A stretch of DNA of 64,000 nucleotides, taken from NCBI GenBank assembly GCA_964468205.1, contig CAYXVG010000001.1, positions 124,001-188,000 on the forward strand, written 5' to 3'. Shown here piece by piece: positions 51,418 to 60,710 of this stretch (its first letter is position 1; each line of letters opens with the position of its first letter). This DNA is from CAWELS01 sp964468205. GTDB taxonomy: Bacteria; Acidobacteriota; Terriglobia; Bryobacterales; Bryobacteraceae. The translations under genes and the position numbers were made by a program. A model generated the notes under the pieces. The model ran no database searches. It was not told the origin of the DNA and saw only the letters and a program-made list of their open reading frames with translations.

Positions 51418-53025
51418 TTAACTCGTGACCGGGCCGGTGGCGCCGGCAAGCGCGCCGAGAAACTCCTCCTGCCGCCGGCCGACGGTGGCGACCGCGGAGT
51501 TGAGCGCGACCCGGTAGAAGACGGCGCCCACCGCCGCGGCCAACGCCAGCACGCCCCAGAATGCAAGGTCGCTTCGTAACGCCCAGCGCGCCAGGAAGGC
51601 GAGTGCCACCGGCGTGGCGATGAGGGGATAGACCAGCAGAAGCATAGCCTGAAACCGGCCGGCGCTGGTGGAGCGCCAGGCCTGGCGGGGATCGACACCA
51701 CGCGGGTAATGCGTCGATCCGAGGTTCCCCGCTCCCAGCATGTACAGGGCAAGCACCAATGTTACGGCATAGGCCTCAAACAACATCGGCAGCGTGATGG
51801 GGATGCGCAGAAGGGAGCAGACGGCCGCGACGGCCGTCACTTCACAGAATACGAAGAGGACGGCGGCGATATTCTTGCCCACAAGTACGTGGGTAATGGG
51901 CGTACCGAGGGTAAAGTAAATTCGGGCGGCGGAGCGGTCAAAACCGAAGGAATTCCAGAAGCTGACTTCGCCGAGCAGTAGTAGCGCATAAAGGCTGACA
52001 AATGACAAGTAGTTGTCGGTCAGGAAAGTGGCGCCCTCGGCCCGGCCGCGCAACATGATGGGGAGCCAGATCAGGAGGCCAAAGGTGAAGCCCATAACGA
52101 AGACCACGCGAAAACGCGGGGAGCGCGCGAGAGAGCGTAGTTCCTTCTCGAGCAGGGCGCCGACCGGATCAGGCAGAAGATAGGACGGCAGCCGGAAGAG
52201 CCGGTCCGTAATGGAAGCGGCCGGCCCCGGGGTGGCGGAGCGGACGTCGGCGGCCCGGACGTCGAACCGGAGACCGCGTTCAAACTGCCAGCGACCGAAG
52301 GCGTAACAGACGAAGGTCCAGCCCATGAGTACGAGCCACGGGCCGACTCCCCGGGCTCCAAGGATTGCGGACGCGCCTGCGCTCCATGGCCACCATGGAC
52401 CAGGGGGAGTGGAGATGAAATGCTTCACCGGATCGGCCAGCCCGGAGACCAGGAGGAGTTGCGGAAGAGCGGCCGCTGTCACGAGGATGAGGAATGCGAT
52501 CTCGCGAACATACTTGCGCGCCAACAGCCTCTCAAGGAGGTTTCGGAGCCCGGCGGACAGCAGGAGATTCGCGACTATGAAGGGAAGTAACGCCACCGGC
52601 GCCCAAAACGGCAGAGCCGGATTGAAGACCAACCCGATGCTTCCGCCGGCGAGCACGAGCAACATCTCGCCGGAGTTTGTCACTCGCAGAAGCACCTCCA
52701 AGCCAAACATGTGGCTGGCGGGGATGGGGTAGGTGCGTAGGCGTTTTAGATCGAGCGCGGCGCCGGCCGAGACCATCAGGATGGGGATGAGCTGCCAGTA
52801 GAGCATCACCGCCATCAGGCCGTGGGAAAGGATCAGGCTGAGCCTGGATATGTCAGTTTCCGTGGCAACGGCGATGCCGGCCATGACGGCTCCCACGGCC
52901 CACATTACGTACCATACGGCGGCCACGATGCCGGTGACGATAACTCGCGTGTAGTTGCCTCGCGGATAGAAATTACGGATCGATCTGAGTTGGGCCCAGA
53001 GTATGGCGCTGGCGTGGGAAAACAT
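51418..53025 (-). CDS. ABC exporter permease, ABC-2 type, large
   Basis: 535 residues with about twelve membrane segments in two halves, e.g. VIVTGIVAAVWYVMWAVGAVM near 30 and VVFVMGFTFGLLIWLPIML near 305. No ATPase motif. It starts 5 bp after the ATPase gene stop, so it is the permease of that exporter. Proteins of this size and pattern accompany DRI/ABC-2 ATPases in Acidobacteria. The exported substrate is unknown. Confidence 0.8.
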   Translation of the reverse strand: MFSHASAILWAQLRSIRNFYPRGNYTRVIVTGIVAAVWYVMWAVGAVMAGIAVATETDISRLSLILSHGLMAVMLYWQLIPILMVSAGAALDLKRLRTYPIPASHMFGLEVLLRVTNSGEMLLVLAGGSIGLVFNPALPFWAPVALLPFIVANLLLSAGLRNLLERLLARKYVREIAFLILVTAAALPQLLLVSGLADPVKHFISTPPGPWWPWSAGASAILGARGVGPWLVLMGWTFVCYAFGRWQFERGLRFDVRAADVRSATPGPAASITDRLFRLPSYLLPDPVGALLEKELRSLARSPRFRVVFVMGFTFGLLIWLPIMLRGRAEGATFLTDNYLSFVSLYALLLLGEVSFWNSFGFDRSAARIYFTLGTPITHVLVGKNIAAVLFVFCEVTAVAAVCSLLRIPITLPMLFEAYAVTLVLALYMLGAGNLGSTHYPRGVDPRQAWRSTSAGRFQAMLLLVYPLIATPVALAFLARWALRSDLAFWGVLALAAAVGAVFYRVALNSAVATVGRRQEEFLGALAGATGPVTS

Positions 53026-53030
53026 GATTC

Positions 53031-53780
53031 CTACAGCCAGTCCAGCGTCTCGACGGCCTTTTCCGCGCCGACGACGCGCAAGAAAGCGTCTTCGAGACTC
53101 TCGCCCTGCCGTCGCAACTCCGCCATGTCCGCCTCCATGACAATCTTCCCCTGGTTGATGATGGCAACCCGGTCGCAGAGCCGTTCGACAACCTCGAGGA
53201 CGTGCGATGTGAGAAATATCGTGGCGCCCTGCCGGACCTGCTCCTGGAGGATTCCCTTCATCAGCCGGGCGCCGACGGCGTCGACGCCTTCGAATGGTTC
53301 GTCCATGAGAAACAGGTCGGGGCGGTGGATGAGAGCGGCGGCCATGGCGACGCGCTTCTTCATGCCCTTGGAGAAATCGGCGATGAGCTTGTTGCGGTGG
53401 GATTCCAATTCGAACAATACAGTGAGTTCGCGCGCCCTTGCGCGGGCGACGGGGCGATCGAGACCATACATACGCCCGACGAACTCAAGAAACTCCGGAC
53501 CGGTGAGGTGATCGAATAGTAGTGATTCGTCCGGCACGAGCCCGATGCGCCGCTTTATGGCGAGGGCCTGTTCCGGCATCGGCATGTCCAGAAGACGAAT
53601 GGACCCGGAGTTGGGGGGCGCGAGCCCTACCAGCATTCGTATGGTGGTGGTTTTGCCGGCGCCGTTGGGACCGAGAAATCCGAAGAACGAACCGGCGGGC
53701 ACGCGCAGATTGAGTCCGTCCACGGCGGCCTTCCCGCCGTAGAACTTGTGCAAGTCCGAAACTTCAATCGCCGGCGGCAT
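53031..53780 (-). CDS. ABC-2-type exporter ATPase
   Basis: 249 residues: Walker A GPNGAGKTT near 36, Q-loop region RIGLVPDESLLFDHL, signature-like FSKGMKKRVAMAAAL near 138, Walker B LFLMDEPFEGVD, and H-loop FLTSHVLEVVE. The degenerate signature (SKGM) is common in CcmA/DRI-type exporters. It is followed 5 bp later by the permease gene, and both are divergent from the HDOD gene. Together they form an exporter of unknown substrate at the inner membrane. Confidence 0.92.
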   Translation of the reverse strand: MPPAIEVSDLHKFYGGKAAVDGLNLRVPAGSFFGFLGPNGAGKTTTIRMLVGLAPPNSGSIRLLDMPMPEQALAIKRRIGLVPDESLLFDHLTGPEFLEFVGRMYGLDRPVARARARELTVLFELESHRNKLIADFSKGMKKRVAMAAALIHRPDLFLMDEPFEGVDAVGARLMKGILQEQVRQGATIFLTSHVLEVVERLCDRVAIINQGKIVMEADMAELRRQGESLEDAFLRVVGAEKAVETLDWL

Positions 53781-53859
53781 GCGTTTTCCTCACCCTATTA
53801 TCTCCATTTGCGGCGGCGTAGCAGCAGAACCGGTTCAAGAAGTAGTTTTGGAGGCCGAT

Positions 53860-53871
53860 ATGAAACTGTGA
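53860..53871 (+). promoter_or_regulatory. Three-codon upstream ORF overlapping the HDOD start
   Basis: GGAGG (53850-53854) is ideally spaced (5 nt) for ATG 53860, which encodes Met-Lys-Leu and stops at TGA 53869-53871. That TGA overlaps the HDOD ATG (53871-53873) by one base. HDOD translation may thus depend on re-initiation. Confidence 0.4.
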
Positions 53872-54734
53872 TGAGTGCACTCGCAGATCCCGCTGTGTGC
53901 CGCGACCGGGCATTGAAACAGGTGGGCAATCTCCCGCCCTTTTCTCCGATTCTCAGCCGGCTCATGGCGACACTGGCTTCGGAAGATGTTTCCTTTGCCG
54001 AGATTGCACAATTGATTGAGAAGGATACTGTGCTTGCCGGTAATGTGCTCCGGACGGTGAATTCGGCTCTGTATGGCCGCCGGGGTACCATCAGTTCGGT
54101 CGGGCACGCGGTATCCTTGATGGGCCTCAACAAGTTGCGGAATACAGTGATGAGCCTCAGCGTGTCCCGCATCTGGAACGGGGTGAAGACTCCGGAAGGC
54201 TGGCCGTCAGCGCGGTTCAATCAGCATGGAGTGGCGTCCGCGGTTCTCACGGACATTCTGGCGCTGCGAGCGCGGACGGACTTTCCGGAGGGCGCCTTTG
54301 TCGCCGGACTGCTGCATGAGATCGGCTTTCTGCTGCTCGGCATTGCCAACCCGGAAGCGTTTCAGAAGATTCGGGAGTTACACCTCGCCGAGTGCCTGCC
54401 GCTAGAGGAATGTGAGCGGCTGCTCCTGAATTCCGACCATGCGGACCTGTCGGCGGCTGCGCTGCACAAGTGGAACCTTCCCGAGCCGATTCGGAACGCC
54501 GTGCGTTATCAGTTTGAGCCCCAGACACGGACGGGAGAAGAGTTTCCTCTAAGCTGGCTCCTCCACGCAGCGGAGCGTCTGCTCAGGGTCCGGGAGATCA
54601 CAGTATTCGAGCTGTCAAAACCGCCGGAGATCGATCCCGCATCCGTCCTCAGGCCGTTTGGCTTGGAAGATTCGTGGGATAACCTCATCGACGAGTTCGA
54701 ACGCGAGTTTGAACCCATCCGGGCGTTCTTTTAG
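53871..54734 (+). CDS. HDOD-domain signalling protein
   Basis: 287 residues from ATG 53871 (GTG 53868 is an alternative). The HDOD fold is clear: LPPFSPILSRLMATLASED, IEKDTVLAGNVLRTVNSALYG, VSLMGLNKLRNTVMSLS, FVAGLLHEIGFLLLG and HADLSAAALHKWNLPEPI. HDOD domains resemble HD hydrolases; here HEIG replaces the HD pair, as usual for the family, so phosphohydrolase activity is unlikely. They serve in chemotaxis-like and stress signalling. It is divergent from the ABC exporter ATPase with 90 bp between. Confidence 0.9.
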   Translation: MSALADPAVCRDRALKQVGNLPPFSPILSRLMATLASEDVSFAEIAQLIEKDTVLAGNVLRTVNSALYGRRGTISSVGHAVSLMGLNKLRNTVMSLSVSRIWNGVKTPEGWPSARFNQHGVASAVLTDILALRARTDFPEGAFVAGLLHEIGFLLLGIANPEAFQKIRELHLAECLPLEECERLLLNSDHADLSAAALHKWNLPEPIRNAVRYQFEPQTRTGEEFPLSWLLHAAERLLRVREITVFELSKPPEIDPASVLRPFGLEDSWDNLIDEFEREFEPIRAFF

Positions 54735-54774
54735 GCGAGCCCGGATCAGCGCCGGGCGGCGGCGCATTCTCCGC

Positions 54775-55944
54775 CTACCGGTAGGCGGAAACGCCGGTAA
54801 CACGTTCGCCGATCACCAAGGCGTGGATGTGGTCGGTTCCCTCGTAGGTTTTCACCGTCTCCAAGTTTGCCAAGTGGCGCATTATTGGGTATTCATCCAT
54901 GATCCCGTTGGCGCCGAGGAGGTCGCGGCTCAGCCGGGCGCATTCGAGCGCGATGGCTACGTTGTTCCTCTTCAGCATGGAGACATGCGCGGGCTCGGCT
55001 TTGCCCTGATCCTTCACCCTTCCGGCATGCAGAGCGAGGAGTTGGGCTTTGGTGATCTCGGTGATCATCCAGGCTAGCTTCTCCTGCACTAGTTGGTGAC
55101 TGGCGATAGGCCGGTCATCAAACTGTTTCCGGTCCAAGCTGTATTGGCGCGCGGTCTCGTAGCATTCCATGGCCGCCCCGATCGCACCCCATCCGATGCC
55201 GAAGCGGGCCTGTGTAAGGCAACTCAGCGCCGTTTTCAGCCCGACTGCGCCGGGTAACGCGTTGGAACTCGGGATTCGGCAGCCGGATAGCGAGAGGCTG
55301 GAAGTCACCGAAGCCCGCATGGAGAGTTTGCCGTGAAGATCGGTGCTGGAGAAGCCGGCGGTCCCCCTTTCGACCAGAAATCCCCGGACGCGTCCTTCAC
55401 CTCTGGCCCAGACGATGGCGACGTCGGCGATTGAGCCGCTGGTAATCCAGGTTTTCTCGCCGTTCAGGACCCACTCGTCACCGTCGAGGCGGGCGGTGGC
55501 CCGCATACCGCCGGGGTTCGAGCCAAAATCCGGTTCGGTTAAGCCGAAACACCCCAACGCTTCGCCGGAAGCGAGCTTCGGGAGCCATTTCTGCTTCTGC
55601 TCTTCTGATCCGTAGACGTGGATGGGATACATCACCAGGGAGGTCTGGACGGAGTTGAAGCTGCGGACACCGGAGTCGCCCCGTTCGAGTTCCTGCATGA
55701 TGAGGCCGTACTCGACGTTGCTCATTCCAGCGCACTCGTAGCCTTCCAGATTTGCGCCGAAGAAACCGAGTTCGGCCATCATCGGAATAATCGCCTCCGG
55801 AAATCGCCCATCGTTGTAGCAATCCCGAATCACGGGTTTGACGTTATCCTCGACGAACTCCCGGGCGGTCTGCCTGACGAGTAATTCCTCTTCGGTGAAA
55901 AGGGAGTCAATTTGCATGAAGTCCACGCCCCGGTAAGGTGCCAT
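54775..55944 (-). CDS. gcdH: Glutaryl-CoA dehydrogenase (acyl-CoA dehydrogenase family)
   Basis: 389 residues, full length. It follows glutaryl-CoA dehydrogenases closely: GYECAGMSNVEYGLIMQEL, RSFNSVQTSLVMYPIHVYG, LGCFGLTEPDFGSNPGGM, LNGEKTWITSG, ARQYSLDRKQF and the catalytic Glu in TYEGTDHIHAL. It oxidises and decarboxylates glutaryl-CoA to crotonyl-CoA with FAD in lysine, tryptophan or aromatic breakdown. ATG 55944 has a weak ribosome site; ATG 55917 (MQIDSLFTEEE) may be the true start. No other genes of the pathway are present. Confidence 0.9.
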   Translation of the reverse strand: MAPYRGVDFMQIDSLFTEEELLVRQTAREFVEDNVKPVIRDCYNDGRFPEAIIPMMAELGFFGANLEGYECAGMSNVEYGLIMQELERGDSGVRSFNSVQTSLVMYPIHVYGSEEQKQKWLPKLASGEALGCFGLTEPDFGSNPGGMRATARLDGDEWVLNGEKTWITSGSIADVAIVWARGEGRVRGFLVERGTAGFSSTDLHGKLSMRASVTSSLSLSGCRIPSSNALPGAVGLKTALSCLTQARFGIGWGAIGAAMECYETARQYSLDRKQFDDRPIASHQLVQEKLAWMITEITKAQLLALHAGRVKDQGKAEPAHVSMLKRNNVAIALECARLSRDLLGANGIMDEYPIMRHLANLETVKTYEGTDHIHALVIGERVTGVSAYR

Positions 55945-56095
55945 GCTTCTGTTGTCTCACGGCGGCTGGAATTTCTACAAGTGCAACCGTACGGGTGGCC
56001 GGGCTGGCAGGTCAAAGGCGTGGGTTCTCCAAACTTCGCCTGCGACGATTCGGCTGCCAAGGCCACTACCCCTTTTAGAGAGGAAGGGATAGACG

Positions 56096-58111
56096 GTGAG
56101 ACGAGCGGCACTGTTGCTATGGCTGGCAATTTTACCCGTCGGAGCGGTTCCCGGGGCGGAGTCGAGCCAGCACCTCCAGGCGGCGTACGAAGCGTTGGAA
56201 CAGCGGGACTATGACGAGGCGATCAGGAGCTTTGAGTTGGCGCTGGCCGCCGAACCTGGCCGAACGGGGGTGCGGAAGGATCTGGCGTACACGCTACTCA
56301 AGATAGGCGAGAACGAGGCGGCGCGGGATCATTTTGCGGTGCTGGTGGAGCGGTCGCCAGACGACTTCCACTCTGCTCTCGAGTACGCATTTCTATGTCA
56401 CGAAACCGGCCGGACCTCGATCGCGCGCCGCGTCTTCGACGAGGTGAGACAAAAGGGGGATAGCGAATCCCGCCGGACAGCGGAGGCGGCTTTCCAGAAT
56501 ATCGACGCGCCCCTGGCCTCGGGAATCGCGCGCTGGAGCGAGGTGGTCCGGATTGATCCGGAGAACTTCAGCGCCCACCGCGAACTCGCCCGGCTGGCCG
56601 ATCAGAGAGACCAGTGGGGCCTCGCCGCGGTCCATTATGAAACGGCGTGGCGGCTGCGCCCAAGCCAACGGTCGCTACTGATGGACCTTGGACGCATCTG
56701 GAAGGAGCTGGGGCAGGGCGAGAAAGCGATGGCCGCTCTGCTGGCAGCCTCGCGCGGGACGGAGCCGCGCACCGCGGAAGCGGCCCGGGCCCTGTTGCCG
56801 GAACGCTATCCCTACGTCAGCGAGTTTGAGGCGGCGCTGGCACTTGATCCCGGCAATGAGACGTTGCGGCGCGAACTGGCGTATCTGCTGCTCGAGATGG
56901 ACAAGCGGGCCGAGGCGGAAGAGCAATTCGCGATTCTGGTGGAGCGCTTTCCCGACGATCTACTCTCGGCGGCTCAGCTTGGGTTGCTGCGTTACGAGCG
57001 GGAGGATTATCAGGGGGCGATGCCACTGCTAAAACGGGTCCTCGCCGCCGGTGATCCGGAACTAAAGGCTCGCGTCCAACGGGCTCTCGGGGTGTCGAAG
57101 ACGCGGCAGATTCGGGAGCCTGCAGCGCAGGAAACGGCGGGCGCGAAGGCCATGGGACAGAAGAGCCTGGAGAAGGGTTTCCTCAAAGACGCGAAGGAGT
57201 ATTTGGAGTTGGCGCACCGGCAGAAACCATCGGATTTCGAGGTAATGCTCGATCTTGGCAAAACCCACAACATGCTGCACCAGGACGCGGAAGCGATTCG
57301 GTGGCTTGATCTCGCGCGGCGAAGCCCGGATCCGCGCGTGTCGGCGGAAGCATCCCGGGCGTACAACAGCCTCCGGCCTTCATTGGCGCGCTTCCGGCAT
57401 ACCTTTTGGATCATGCCGTTCTACTCATCGAGGTGGAAAGATGCGTTTGCGTATGCCCAGCTAAAAACGGAAGTGCAACTCCGAAGCCTGCCGGTCCGCC
57501 CTTACGTTTCCCTGCGCTTCGCGGGGGATGCCCGGCGAACCATTGGCTCGGTTGCGCCCCAGTATCTTTCCGAAAGCTCGTTCGTTTTCGGGGTGGGGAT
57601 TCGGACGCTGAAGTGGAACGGGCTGATGGCCTGGGGCGAGGCGGGGTCGGATGTCAGTTATCTGGACCGGAACGACCGGAGCGGGCGCATGGCGCCGGAT
57701 TACCGCGGCGGATTGTTGTTTACGAAGTTCGCGGGAAGCGCTCTCGGCGGGGAAGCTCCGGGCGTATTTTTCGAGACCTCCGGCAATGGGGTGTTCATGA
57801 GCCGGTTCAATAACACGTTTCTCGGGTATTCGCAGAACCGGATCGGCTACACGCCGGGCGCCGTGGCCTCTCTGGGCGGAATGGAAACCCAGTTCTACTG
57901 GAACGGCAACATAACCGCTGATGCCAAGCGGCAGGTCTGGGCGAATTTCGCGGAGTTCGGTCCCGGAGTGCGGTTCCGGTGGAAAAGCTTGCCGCCCTCG
58001 ATGGTATTTTCGGTGGACTTGCTGCGCGGTGTTTACCTGTTGGCGAACAATCCGCGCGGCGCAAATTACAACGATATCCGGGCCGGGGTGTGGTATGCGT
58101 TATCGAAGTAG
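56096..58111 (+). CDS. Outer-membrane TPR plus beta-barrel protein (PgaA/PelB-like)
   Basis: 671 residues from GTG with AGGAAGG upstream. It has a signal peptide (RRAALLLWLAILPVGAVPG). TPR-type repeats cover about 25-440, e.g. AYEALEQRDYDEAIRSFELAL and REDYQGAMPLLKRVLAAGD-like helices. From about 445 to the end a beta-barrel is likely: alternating strands FRHTFWIMPFYSSRW, KTEVQLRSLPVRPYVSLRF, LKWNGLMAWGEAGSD, ending in YNDIRAGVWYALSK. This TPR-plus-porin layout is that of PgaA/PelB exopolysaccharide export proteins. Its end overlaps the next gene by 17 nt, so the two are coupled. Confidence 0.72.
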   Translation: MRRAALLLWLAILPVGAVPGAESSQHLQAAYEALEQRDYDEAIRSFELALAAEPGRTGVRKDLAYTLLKIGENEAARDHFAVLVERSPDDFHSALEYAFLCHETGRTSIARRVFDEVRQKGDSESRRTAEAAFQNIDAPLASGIARWSEVVRIDPENFSAHRELARLADQRDQWGLAAVHYETAWRLRPSQRSLLMDLGRIWKELGQGEKAMAALLAASRGTEPRTAEAARALLPERYPYVSEFEAALALDPGNETLRRELAYLLLEMDKRAEAEEQFAILVERFPDDLLSAAQLGLLRYEREDYQGAMPLLKRVLAAGDPELKARVQRALGVSKTRQIREPAAQETAGAKAMGQKSLEKGFLKDAKEYLELAHRQKPSDFEVMLDLGKTHNMLHQDAEAIRWLDLARRSPDPRVSAEASRAYNSLRPSLARFRHTFWIMPFYSSRWKDAFAYAQLKTEVQLRSLPVRPYVSLRFAGDARRTIGSVAPQYLSESSFVFGVGIRTLKWNGLMAWGEAGSDVSYLDRNDRSGRMAPDYRGGLLFTKFAGSALGGEAPGVFFETSGNGVFMSRFNNTFLGYSQNRIGYTPGAVASLGGMETQFYWNGNITADAKRQVWANFAEFGPGVRFRWKSLPPSMVFSVDLLRGVYLLANNPRGANYNDIRAGVWYALSK

Positions 58112-60137
58112 CGTCCTGCTGGTATTGCCGCTTTGTATGGCCGCGGCCCTTCAGGGAAGCGGAAAAGGGGCCGAGTGGATGGCGGGAAACCGGTTCTTCT
58201 TCGCGTTGGAGACGGAGGCGCCAGGTTCCTGGCCGGCGATTCTCTCCTCGGCGGGACTCCTGCCGGGAAAGAGCGGACGGTCCGCGGTGACAGTGCTCGG
58301 CGATGCATCGAGAGCCGACGCAGAGGAGTGGCGGGCCAGGCTCGAAGCGGGCGAACTCGCCGTGATCGAAGGCGGCTCGCCGTTCGCGGAACATTTTGGT
58401 ATCCGGGCGGGCGAGCGCCGCGTCGCCGTGCGAAACGTGAAGAGTCACAGGCGGCCGGACCTGGCGGTGATTTGGGAGAAAGAGTGCGAACTGCCGGTGT
58501 TCGAGATTCCGCCCGATGCGGAGCTGTTTGCCGAAGATCGGTGGTCCGGCGCACCGCTGGCGGCAGGGGTTCGCGTGGGGGCCGGGGGTCTGTTGTGGGT
58601 CGCCGTTTCGCCCGGAACGAAAGGCCATGAGCGATTCCCGTACCTACTTCATGCGTTGACCGAACTCGGAATGGAACCGCCGTTCCGGTCCAGGAATCTG
58701 TGGGCGTTTTTCGACTCCTCGTACCGGATGCGAGTGGACCTGGCCTACTTTGCCAAACGGTGGCGGCAGGCCGGTATCGGGGCGCTGCACGTCGCCGCGT
58801 GGCACTTCTTCGAGCCCGACGAGGATCGAGACGCGTACCTCCACCGCCTTGTCGAAGAGTGCCATCGGAATGCGATTCAGGTCTATGCGTGGATCGAATT
58901 TCCTCACGTGAGCGAGCAATTCTGGCACCATCACCCGGAGTGGCGCGAAAAGACAGCCGCGCTCCAGGACGCCCATCTCGACTGGCGCAAACTCATGAAT
59001 CTGGCCGATCCCGACTGTGCACGGGCGGCCGCGGAGGGGCTGCATGCCCTGCTGGAGCGTTTTGATTGGGACGGGGTGAATCTGGCCGAGCTGTACTTCG
59101 AGTCACTCGAAGGCCACGAGAACCCAGCCCGGTTCACCCCAATGAACGACGTCGTACGGGCTGAATTCCAAGCGCTGCAGGGCGTGGATCCGCTGACTCT
59201 ATTCTCGGATGGCGAGGCCGGCCCGGAGCATCTGCGGGCATTTCTCGACTACCGGGCCGGATTGGCGCAACGGCTCCAGGAGCATTGGATCCGCGAAATC
59301 GAGCGGGCACGGCGGCATAAACCTCACCTCGACCTTGTGCTGACGCACGTTGACGACCGAGCGGACCCCCGGATGCGCGATCTCATCGGCGCGGACACAA
59401 CAAGGTTGTTGCCGCTGCTGGACCGATATGACTTCACGTTCCTGATCGAAGACCCGGCGACTGTCTGGGACCGGGACCCTTCGCGCTACTCCGATATCGC
59501 TGCCGCCTACCGGCCGCTCACGCCCCGGCAGGACAGACTGGCAATCGACATCAACATCGTGGAGCGCTATCAGGATGTCTATCCGACCAAACAGCAGACG
59601 GGAACCGAACTCCTGCATCAATTGCACTTGGCGGCGACGCAATTTCCGCGGGTGGCGGTGTACGCAGAGCATTCGCTGCTAAGGGATGATCTCGAACTAC
59701 TACCGTCGGCGCTTGCCGGGGTGAACCGCCTTGAAGATGGCGGCCGGCGCTATGTCGTCGACAGTCCCCGGGGCGTAGGAATCCCATGGCAGGGGGGAGC
59801 TCTGGTAGACGGTCAGGTATGGCCTTTCCTTGACGGTGAAACATTATGGGTTCCCGCCGGGACGCATGTACTGGAGCCGTACTCCCGGATGCCGGCGGTG
59901 CGGTTGCTCGACTTTAACGGAGAAGTCCAGGCGGCGGTGGTAGAGAGTGCATGCACGGAGATCGCATACCGCAGTGAATCCAGAGCCTTCGCGCGGATCG
60001 CCCCCTCGATATCCCGGATGCAGGTGGACGGCATCGACGAAGGGTTCACCGTCATTGAACGAGCCGCCGGCCTGCTGGTCGCCCTGCCTCGCGGGCAACA
60101 TCTGGCTCGATTTTGCCTGGATAGGATCAGCGATTAG
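58095..60137 (+). CDS. Exported glycoside-hydrolase-like TIM-barrel protein (PgaB/GH-like)
   Basis: 680 residues from ATG 58095, with a signal peptide (SSVLLVLPLCMAAALQGSG). Residues about 30-195 may be a small alpha/beta domain (VIEGGSPFAEHFGIRAGE). From about 205 a TIM barrel reads WAFFDSSYRMRVDLAYFAKRW, VYAWIEFPHVSEQFWHHHPEW, FDWDGVNLAELYFE and LDLVLTHVDDRADPR, as in PgaB C-terminal and family-10-like hydrolases. Asp and Glu in FDWDGVNLAELYFE are candidate catalytic residues. It overlaps the TPR/barrel gene and probably works with it in the periplasm on a secreted polysaccharide (inference). No metal-dependent deacetylase motif is visible. Confidence 0.65.
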   Translation: MRYRSSVLLVLPLCMAAALQGSGKGAEWMAGNRFFFALETEAPGSWPAILSSAGLLPGKSGRSAVTVLGDASRADAEEWRARLEAGELAVIEGGSPFAEHFGIRAGERRVAVRNVKSHRRPDLAVIWEKECELPVFEIPPDAELFAEDRWSGAPLAAGVRVGAGGLLWVAVSPGTKGHERFPYLLHALTELGMEPPFRSRNLWAFFDSSYRMRVDLAYFAKRWRQAGIGALHVAAWHFFEPDEDRDAYLHRLVEECHRNAIQVYAWIEFPHVSEQFWHHHPEWREKTAALQDAHLDWRKLMNLADPDCARAAAEGLHALLERFDWDGVNLAELYFESLEGHENPARFTPMNDVVRAEFQALQGVDPLTLFSDGEAGPEHLRAFLDYRAGLAQRLQEHWIREIERARRHKPHLDLVLTHVDDRADPRMRDLIGADTTRLLPLLDRYDFTFLIEDPATVWDRDPSRYSDIAAAYRPLTPRQDRLAIDINIVERYQDVYPTKQQTGTELLHQLHLAATQFPRVAVYAEHSLLRDDLELLPSALAGVNRLEDGGRRYVVDSPRGVGIPWQGGALVDGQVWPFLDGETLWVPAGTHVLEPYSRMPAVRLLDFNGEVQAAVVESACTEIAYRSESRAFARIAPSISRMQVDGIDEGFTVIERAAGLLVALPRGQHLARFCLDRISD

Positions 60138-60157
60138 CAGAGCCTAATAGGCACCAC

Positions 60158-60183
60158 GGCCCGCCCCGAAAAAGGGGCGGGCC
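60158..60183. terminator. Strong hairpin terminator, convergent
   Basis: GGCCCGCCCC, loop GAAAAA, GGGGCGGGCC: a perfect 10-bp stem between the convergent hydrolase-like gene (stop 60137) and the Spy-like gene (stop 60208). It is followed by TTCG on the plus strand and preceded by few A, so it is likely bidirectional and not a classical U-tract terminator. Confidence 0.75.
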
Positions 60184-60207
60184 TTCGCTGCCCTTCTTTG
60201 TAGCCAA

Positions 60208-60597
60208 TTACTGCTGCGGCGGGCCTCCGCGGCCCCCCCGTCTCTCGCGGATGCGCTCCATCATCTCCTCTTGCATCTTCTTGTACTCTTCCTGCTGTTC
60301 CTTGGAGAGCACTTCCATGACTTGTTTGTTTGTATTTTCGCGAAGCTTCGCCATCTCCTCGCGCGAAGGACGGCCGTCTTCCGGGGCGTTCTCGCGAAGT
60401 TCGCGGAGCTTCGCGGCCTGGCTATCGTAGATCTTCTTGAGCTTTTCAACCTGCTCCTCGGAAAGATTGAGCCGCTCTTTCATCGCCTCGACCATGCGGG
60501 CGCCACCCATCGCGCCGCCACGCGGCCTCTGCGCAAGAGATGCCGGAATTGCGGCGATCCCGGCCGCCGCGAGGATCATCGATCTTCTGGTAAGCAT
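60208..60597 (-). CDS. Small exported Spy/CpxP-like (LTxxQ-type) protein
   Basis: 129 residues from ATG 60597. The N-terminus MLTRRSMILAAAGIAAIPASLAQ carries twin Arg ahead of a hydrophobic stretch, suggesting Tat or Sec export. The mature part is helical and charged: MKERLNLSEEQVEKLKKIYDS matches the LTxxQ-type helix of Spy/CpxP-family periplasmic proteins, and NKQVMEVLSKEQQEEYKKMQ repeats the pattern. It ends in a Gly/Arg/Pro-rich tail. Possibly a periplasmic chaperone or metal-stress protein (inference). It lies downstream of the HEAT-like gene on the same strand. Confidence 0.75.
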   Translation of the reverse strand: MLTRRSMILAAAGIAAIPASLAQRPRGGAMGGARMVEAMKERLNLSEEQVEKLKKIYDSQAAKLRELRENAPEDGRPSREEMAKLRENTNKQVMEVLSKEQQEEYKKMQEEMMERIRERRGGRGGPPQQ

Positions 60598-60710
60598 AAG
60601 GGTCCTGTTCGAGACCTCCCTTCGTAGACCAAGACGGAGCTGCAAAGGGAAAAGGTGACAACGGGAGCGTATTTTCACCTATCCCGGCTTAGGTCCCAGG
60701 AAAACGAAGT

